A stretch of DNA of 64,000 nt, taken from NCBI GenBank assembly GCA_002105175.1, contig MCGE01000010.1:372001-436000 (forward strand), given 5' to 3'. Both the position numbers and the translations under genes were made by a program. The notes under the pieces were generated by a model, which searched no databases, had not been told where the DNA came from, and saw only the letters and a program-made list of their open reading frames with translations. How positions within the stretch are numbered: the stretch's first letter is position 1; the number at the start of each line of letters is the position of its first letter. This stretch comes from Absidia repens. Its lineage: Eukaryota; Mucoromycota; Mucoromycetes; Mucorales; Cunninghamellaceae. Below, piece by piece: positions 58,034 to 64,000 of this stretch.

Positions 58034-59543
58034 ATGGTATTGCTCCGCACTATTCTCTCTTTTGTATTGCAGCTATGGCGCTCGCCTCACCTTCCTCTAG
58101 CAGTGATTGGAAAAACAACATCAAGAATGTGGTTGTACTTGTCCAAGAAAATCGTTCCTTTGATACATTTGCTGGAGGACTTGATTATGACAAAGATATT
58201 AATGGCTTATTGCACACCAAATATTGTAATCCAGCTAATGTCAGTGAACCTCATAGCAAGAAGGTGTGCTCCGATAAATTGACATTTGCTCATGATGTAG
58301 CCCAGGATGATCCCAACCACAGCATGTCTGGAATTAATTTGCAATTGTTTAGTGACGCTAACCCCGATGAAAAGTTGATCAAGTCTGGCAAGCTCAATGC
58401 AACTATGCAAGGGTTCATCACCGAACAAGAATTGGCCTATGGTACCAATAACTTGACACGTGCTTCGGAAGTGATCAACTATTATAGTACCAAACATATT
58501 CCTGTCTTTTCCGCTATGGCTGAAAACTTTGTTCTCTTTGATCGATGGTTCTGTGGTAAAGTCATAAAGAGAAAGAGCTGGATATGATTTGCAAGAGGGT
58601 ATTGATTTTTTTTTTTTGATTTTGATTTTTTTTTTTGTTAGATGTCAGTGGTCCAACTAACCCCAATCGAGCCTATATTACGTCTGGTACTTCTAATGGC
58701 CATGGATCAAATGATAAGAGTTTCAACTATGGAGGTCTCACTCAAACATCGATTTTTGAACAATTGTCCAACAAAATATTTCTTGGATCAACTATTCCAA
58801 CTCAACCACATCTCCCAAAGGCTATTTGACCCCGGATGATAAGGGCGTTTCCGGATTCAACCCTGATGCTATGTTTTACAAATGGACTGTCGATTCAGGT
58901 GTTGCCGAAAAAAATGTCAAGCCTTTTAAACAATTTTTGACCGACGCCAAAGATGGTAACTTGCCTGCATTTTCCTATATCAACCCTGAATGCTGTAGCT
59001 TTGACAGTTTCCATCCTCCATCCCCTATTGATCTTGGTGAAAATTCCTCAAGACGATCTATGAATCTCTTCGCAGTTCTCCTCAGTGGAATCAAACATTG
59101 TTTATTTTGACTTTTGATGAACATGGTGGCTTTGGTGGTATGTTATTATCAGTGTCAAAAAAAAAATATTACAGAATGGTGCAGTGTTATTTAATCGACT
59201 TTGTATTTCAATAGATCACGTTCCACCTCCTGTGAACGTACCAGCCGGTGATGACAAGACCTATACTGAAAAGGGTCATGTGTTTGATTTTACTCGACTT
59301 GGTGTGCGTGTGCCTACAGTATTAATGTCGCCCTGGTTAGAAAAGGGAGTGATTGAACATAAAGGAACTAATAATGGAGGAGAGTACACCCATTCTTCTG
59401 TTCTCGGGTTCTTGGCCAAACTCTGGGATCTGGATAATTTGACTCCACGTACCGCTTGGGCCTCCACTTTTGAACATTTGTTTGACGGCAAATACAGAGA
59501 TGATACTCCTGAAAAGCTCCCCGAACCCGTTGTATTTGGTTAA
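58034..59543 (+). pseudogene. Secreted phospholipase C / acid phosphatase-type phosphoesterase, frameshifted
   Basis: Phosphoesterase superfamily member related to non-haemolytic phospholipase C and fungal acid phosphatases. Recognisable motifs: VVVLVQENRSFDTF near the N-terminus, [55 protein letters not shown] and RVPTVLMSPW. A hydrophobic N-terminus at ATG 58034 looks like a signal peptide but is in a different frame from the domain. Three one-base deletions are needed to explain the frames: about 58070, about 58774 (A run) and about 59044 (TT). Introns at 58557-58641 and 59139-59214 are GT-AG. Either a pseudogene or a locally error-prone assembly. An ATG at 58075 would avoid the first shift but lose the signal peptide. 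Confidence 0.8.
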
Positions 59544-59776
59544 TTTATTAGTCCATGTATTTTTAAATTGTAGTACATAATTCTTTTTTACAATAAATCA
59601 CTGCCCCTTTTTCTGACAGTTTCCATTTACATTCCGATCCCAGGTTTTTTTTTGTGACAAGCAAAACGAAACCATTTTTTCCAGTCCCGACCATGAAAAT
59701 ACAAAAACGAATTTTCTTTTTTGATATTTTTTATTATTTTGTTTTTTTTTTATAAAAGTACATTCTTTTTTATACA

Positions 59777-60274
59777 ATGATTGGTTTGAAAGGAACTTTG
59801 AATGTAATTGATAACTCGGGTGCTATCGTCGCCGAATGCATTCGTGTCATGAGTGGCGCTCGTTTTGCTAGAGCTGGTAATAAAAAAAACCCCCCAACAA
59901 CAACAACCAACAACTGGACTAGGGATATGATATTATTAGTTGTCAAAATTACTTACCCTGCATTATTTCTCATTGTAGGTGACGAAATCGTATGCGTCGT
60001 GAAGAAGGCTCGACCTATCAATCCCAACATTGCCGGCACACAAGCAGCTTCACAAAAGGTCAAAAAAGGGGATGTCAAACATGGATTAGTGGTGCGTACA
60101 AAGAAGGAAATGCGTCGTCCTGATGGTCGTTATATTCGTTTTGATGACAATGCCTGCATCCTCTTGAATCAAAAAAGTGAACCTCTTGGTACTCGTGTAT
60201 TGGGTGTCGTGGCCGCTGAATTGCGTCAAAAAAATTGGATGAAGGCTGCTTCTTTGGCTCCTCGTATTGTATAG
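59777..60274 (+). CDS. Mitochondrial ribosomal protein uL14m
   Basis: Large-subunit rRNA-binding protein at the intersubunit face of the mitoribosome. Two exons (59777-59876, 59979-60274) give 131 residues. Signature MIGLKGTLNVIDNSGA, VVKKARPI, KVKKGDVKHGLVVRTKKE, RFDDNACILLN and GTRVLGVVAAELR are diagnostic for uL14, and the sequence is closer to bacterial/mitochondrial than to cytosolic uL14 (eukaryotic L23). No long presequence, as is usual for this protein. The 102-nt intron is a multiple of three with no in-frame stop, so retention would insert 34 residues (NKKNPPTTTTNNWT and so on) rather than truncate. Confidence 0.92.
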   Translation: MIGLKGTLNVIDNSGAIVAECIRVMSGARFARAGNKKNPPTTTTNNWTRDMILLVVKITYPALFLIVGDEIVCVVKKARPINPNIAGTQAASQKVKKGDVKHGLVVRTKKEMRRPDGRYIRFDDNACILLNQKSEPLGTRVLGVVAAELRQKNWMKAASLAPRIV

Positions 60275-60639
60275 TTTATTTTACCCCCCCCTTCCCCCTT
60301 CCTTCTCTTTTATTATCCCTCTTTCATACACACAAATTCACATTCACATACATATATTCTCACTCTCCAATAGTTAGTTACTTTACACTTTATTATAGAT
60401 CAAAATTTAAAACGAATAAAATATGCATGGGTAGATAAAAAGATGAACGTATTGACCTTGTTTAGGCTATGTGTTATATCTATGTTTGATGAACGGAGGG
60501 TATCAATATGGGGTAAATTAGTTTTGGCTTAAAAATCAGACTGGCATTGTTGGGCAAAGAATCAGGAACGAAGAGCTCGGATGGTGAGATTTCCATGGTG
60601 CAAGACGCTGCCAGGACCGGGGTGTTTTTTTAATTTTTT

Positions 60640-61110
60640 GGGTCAGACATAAGGACGACTGTAATATTCACACTTCGTTTCACATGGTTTTTGAGAATAT
60701 CATCTTCGTTGAAGCATTATTGGGTGATGGTGGGCTTTGGATTAGTGTTAGAACTTGAATCAGGGACATTTTTAATACAAACATGCATAGGGAAACCCTT
60801 TTATATGGATTTAAAATTTGAGAGCACTATTAGACTAGCTTTCATCTTATAATATTGTTAGGAAACCATCATTAGCTTAGCTTATTCTTCGTTGCCATTG
60901 ACATTTACACTCCGCTTATGCTTTATTTTTTTATTTAAGCTTCAATGTGATGGTGATCTTGGATTAGAATTAGAACTTGAATCAGGGCATTTTGAAAAAT
61001 GCAGTACAACCTTCAATAAAGTATGCTTTTTATTATTCATCTTCTGACCCGTTATGTAATGAGCAAAGCCGTTGTTGTGGCTGTTTTATAAGTTTTCTGT
61101 CAAACACCTT
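60640..61110 (+). repeat. Dispersed repeat family, copy H (diverged)
   Basis: Keeps TTGGATTAGTGTTAGAACTTG, CATGCATAGGGAAACCCTTT and CTTCAATAAAGTATGC motifs, but the left hairpin arm is lost. A segment is duplicated inside (GGATTAGTGTTAGAACTTGA near 60740 and GGATTAGAATTAGAACTTGA near 60961). The oldest-looking or most rearranged copy. Confidence 0.6.
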
Positions 61111-61685
61111 CTTTCTTGCTCACTCACTCCAAACGCATTTCCTCCCGAACCTTTCTACTTAATCCGAAAATTATCGCCATTATTCATACCATATCCAGGC
61201 ACTCACAACTTCTTTTTTTTTTTTCACAATCACTCGAAAAACAACAACTGAGCGAAGCGCTGAGCACGATGATTGATCCTGCTGAAGTGCAAAATGGCGG
61301 ATGCATCTCATACTTGATCTATTTTTCTTTACATACATAGAAATACACCCATCATGTGCAGCGCTGAATATCAAGGGAGTACCAAGTGATATAATAATAT
61401 CCATACAAATTTTGTTCCCACTCACGCATGCCAATTTTTTATCCGCACAAATGTACCTGCTCGATAAGACAATAACATTCAAATACCCCGAATCTCCCGT
61501 TCCATTCTGTCAACCCAACATATTTTTTAAAAATCACTTCTACCTAGTATATAATGATTTCCATACTTCCAGCAGTATGCCAGAGAGTTTATTGTTTGTT
61601 TGTTTTTATTAAATGAATATATAAATTCAATATCATACTAAGAGGGGAGGGAAAAATAAATCTATAACTATACTAGACTATGCTT
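61111..61685. other. Intergenic, no supported gene
   Basis: Non-coding flank between repeat copy H and the 3' end of the hydrolase gene. Short overlapping frames on both strands lack domain features. Confidence 0.4.
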
Positions 61686-63365
61686 CTACAATCTTGAGTT
61701 GGTCGCCTTTTCCAGTTGCAGTTTCAATAGGGTAGTGTTTTCCAATCGCTCTTTCCAGTCTTGCCAAATATCACCGAAGTGGACCTTGAGCATATCTTCA
61801 GTCACGTCTTCCACTTGCCCGTCAAAAGATACGCTGCGAATGGTCAAAGGATGGATGGGATCTATTCTTGGTATTAATGATGAGGATAATGATTTGGTAG
61901 TAGCACTGGTGATATCGCATAAAAAGGACGCCATTGTCTGTATCGAGTGGTCCACTACCTTTGATGGTAAAAGAAGCTGGAAAACATGAGGCTGATCTTC
62001 GTATAAGTCCAAAGTGACCGAGGTAGGCTTCAAGCGGTGAAGATGGGTGGTGGAATCCAAGGAAGGGGGCAAGGCACCGAACTGATCAGTAGCTTTGAAG
62101 CTGGCACAAATGGATTCATCGCGTAGTTGTTCGGCATCACCAGTTTGAATCAAAAGGGGAGGAAGACCATGCCATTGATATCGATCAAAAAGAGGGCTTA
62201 CTAGGTAATGTTTCAAACATTGATTGCGGGTATATAATTGGAGTTGGCCAAGAGCTTCGTCCATGAGAGGGTCATCCGGTTCAGAGATGGTGGCATTGAT
62301 AAGATTTGGTAGTAGATCATGATGCTTAAGTGGAAATCGATTTTTGAATAGGTTGAAGGAAGGCGGTAAATAATCAGTGATTTCATTGTCTTGGCAAGAA
62401 GGTAAAGAATGAGTCAAATCTACCCACGGAGAGATGGGAATAGCACCAGCTGGCATTGGCAATCCACAATCACGAATTACCATCAACAATGCCATTGTCA
62501 AACCTCCACCTATGTAACGCACGTGCTAAAAAATCAGTAATTTTGTACTCCATTGCATTTACTTTTTACTCTAGGATTTACCTGCAGAGTCACCAGAAAT
62601 AACAATTTGTGAAGAAGGAATAGCTTCAAAGGGAGCATCCATAGGAGGATCCAATAAATACAAATAAGCAGCAATGGCATCTTCCAAAGCAGTAGGAAAG
62701 GGATGTTGAGGCGCCAAACGATAATCAACCGCCAGAACCTGCGCATCCGCCAATGTTGCCAGTTTTCCCAAAAGGCTCGATATAGCTTGTAAGTACCCAA
62801 AAAATAAGCACCCCCATGTAAATACAATAGCGTCCTTTTGTTTGGTCGTTGTTGATCCTGTTCCTGTTTTGATAATATTGGTCGAATCCAGCTACCTTGT
62901 AAGGCTTCCGTGGTTGATTTGTTACGATCAGTTCGCCAATCCCAGCCAATCAAATTTTCGTCGCGATCTTCAAACAAGTTGCCCAATACCTGCCCACCTT
63001 GTTCGCGGTATCTAGTTGAGATGGTGAGGCCAGTTTCTATGCAGTTCTTTGGAACAGGCTGTACATGTCGGAGAGAGCCCCGTTGCATCTGCAGTGGCGT
63101 TAGTGTTGAGGCTGGACCGATAATGTAGGACCGTATAACGGCAATGAGCAGATAATGTTTAAGAGTCCAAGATTTTGCTGGTGGTCCTACAAAAAAGAAA
63201 CATTAAAGACATAGTTTACTAACACGTCTTTATTTTGTGTTGTGTATACTATGATAAACCGTATTCTTAGAATCGCTTACCTTCTTTGAAGTGAGAGTAA
63301 ACGGTGGAGGCAATGATTGGAGTAACCCATAAGATCGTGGATAGCATACTTGACTTTCTTGACAT
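61686..63365 (-). CDS. Alpha/beta hydrolase, HSL/carboxylesterase type, one-base frameshift
   Basis: Likely esterase or lipase of the hormone-sensitive-lipase group. Three exons (63281-63365, 62582-63186, 61686-62509). The N-terminus starts at ATG 63365 and has a hydrophobic stretch (STILWVTPIIASTVYS) that could be a membrane anchor. Oxyanion-hole motif YLHGGAYFLG, the DYRLAPQHPFPTALED block, nucleophile elbow GDSAGG (split by intron 2), and WVDLTHS typical of the group; candidate catalytic Asp in IQTGDAEQLRDE and His in EDQPHVFQ. Between the oxyanion motif and DYRLAP the frame shifts by one missing base, in the plus-strand AAAA run near 62770-62773. With one base added all exons are in frame (about 504 residues). 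The substrate is unknown. Confidence 0.82.
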
Positions 63366-63387
63366 TTCGTTGGTGGTGTTAATATAA

Positions 63388-63430
<43 letters not shown>

Positions 63431-64000
63431 AAGGAAAGAATAAAAAAAGGGGTATATTTATTAGGATCGATTTGACTTTGTCATTAAAGTTTCATATCAG
63501 TCCCAATCAATTTGTGCTGTCAGCATAAAACAAAAAAAAAAAGCCTCAATCTTTCCTACCCCTCTCCAACACACCACTATCTGATCCAGGATAATTTTCC
63601 ACAAAACACACATACACACAAATAATCACGCGACGTCCATAAGAATAAACAGAAGGCCCCAATAACATAATTGTCAAAATAGCTTTTATTCAAAATAACA
63701 TATCTGTTCTAGTAACCCTAAACTAATCATCCGTTGATAATCGCTGTTTGTGTTTGAATAAGCAAAAAGGCCGCGAAAGTCCATGTGAGAGTATTCATCT
63801 AATGTTAATACATGTTACAACACACGATAAATCAGTAGCACTTCTCTAGGTCGACATCAGTTCATAGTACTTCTCATTTCCTTCTATTTTAATAAACTTA
63901 CTGCTGTCTGCCAACCTTGTTAAACCATGACCACTCAGCGTGTTCTAATAAAATGGGATACAGCCTTGTTTGATAATCGATACTTTGGGTTTCTTTGCCT
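63366..64000. other. Hydrolase 5' flank and window end
   Basis: Begins with TTTTTTTTTTAAAAA... including a run of about 31 A at 63398-63428, then AT-rich sequence. No further gene is supported before the window ends. Confidence 0.45.

Overview
The window is eukaryotic, AT-rich and intron-dense. Genes carry several short GT-AG introns, often with long poly-T tracts before the acceptor. The protein families (glyoxylate-cycle malate synthase, Galpha, septin, ALG2, an Ime2/MAK-type kinase, ABCC transporter, GT49 glycosyltransferase) and the low GC content fit a filamentous early-diverging fungus, most likely Mucoromycota/Mucorales. Species is not decidable from the sequence alone.

Layout. At 1.7-5.9 kb, a sugar-porter MFS transporter and the mitochondrial F1 assembly chaperone Atp12 lie on the minus strand. 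At 8.0-15.3 kb is a nest of LTR retroelements: an old LTR remnant, a solo LTR and one full-length Ty3/gypsy-type element with two 769-bp LTRs, next to a tRNA-Glu(UUC) gene. At 18.1-21.7 kb is a decayed hAT DNA transposon with 12-bp terminal inverted repeats and palindromic subterminal repeats. From 23.5 to 63.4 kb a gene-rich stretch holds: a small unknown protein, an Ime2/MAK-like kinase, a probable AIRIM/C1orf109 homologue, a G-protein alpha subunit, a broken inorganic pyrophosphatase, malate synthase, a GT49-like glycosyltransferase, an MRP-type ABC transporter, ribosomal protein eS26, a septin, ALG2 and LSM8 (divergent pair), a broken phospholipase-C-type phosphoesterase, mitochondrial uL14m and an HSL-type alpha/beta hydrolase.

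Most genes are unrelated housekeeping functions, so there is no operon-like or obvious cluster logic. The most notable unexplained signal is a dispersed non-coding repeat family, with eight copies on both strands at about 0.7, 6.7, 16.5, 22.4, 39.4, 50.2, 56.6 and 60.7 kb. Its most conserved block can fold into a hairpin of up to 11 bp. The second is the gypsy-type element: its gag-pol junction has a canonical A AAA AAC slippery site abutting the gag stop plus a downstream hairpin, its Gag has no zinc knuckle, and its integrase has been deleted although the LTRs look identical.

Four genes (Galpha, pyrophosphatase, phospholipase C, alpha/beta hydrolase) carry one-base indels, mostly in homopolymers. 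The pyrophosphatase also has splice-site and nonsense lesions. Exons of seven other multi-exon genes were joined by hand (sugar transporter 547 aa, Atp12 280 aa, kinase 613 aa, malate synthase 547 aa, ABCC 1582 aa, septin 400 aa, ALG2 462 aa) and all keep frame. This contrast suggests real pseudogenes, localised assembly errors, or both.
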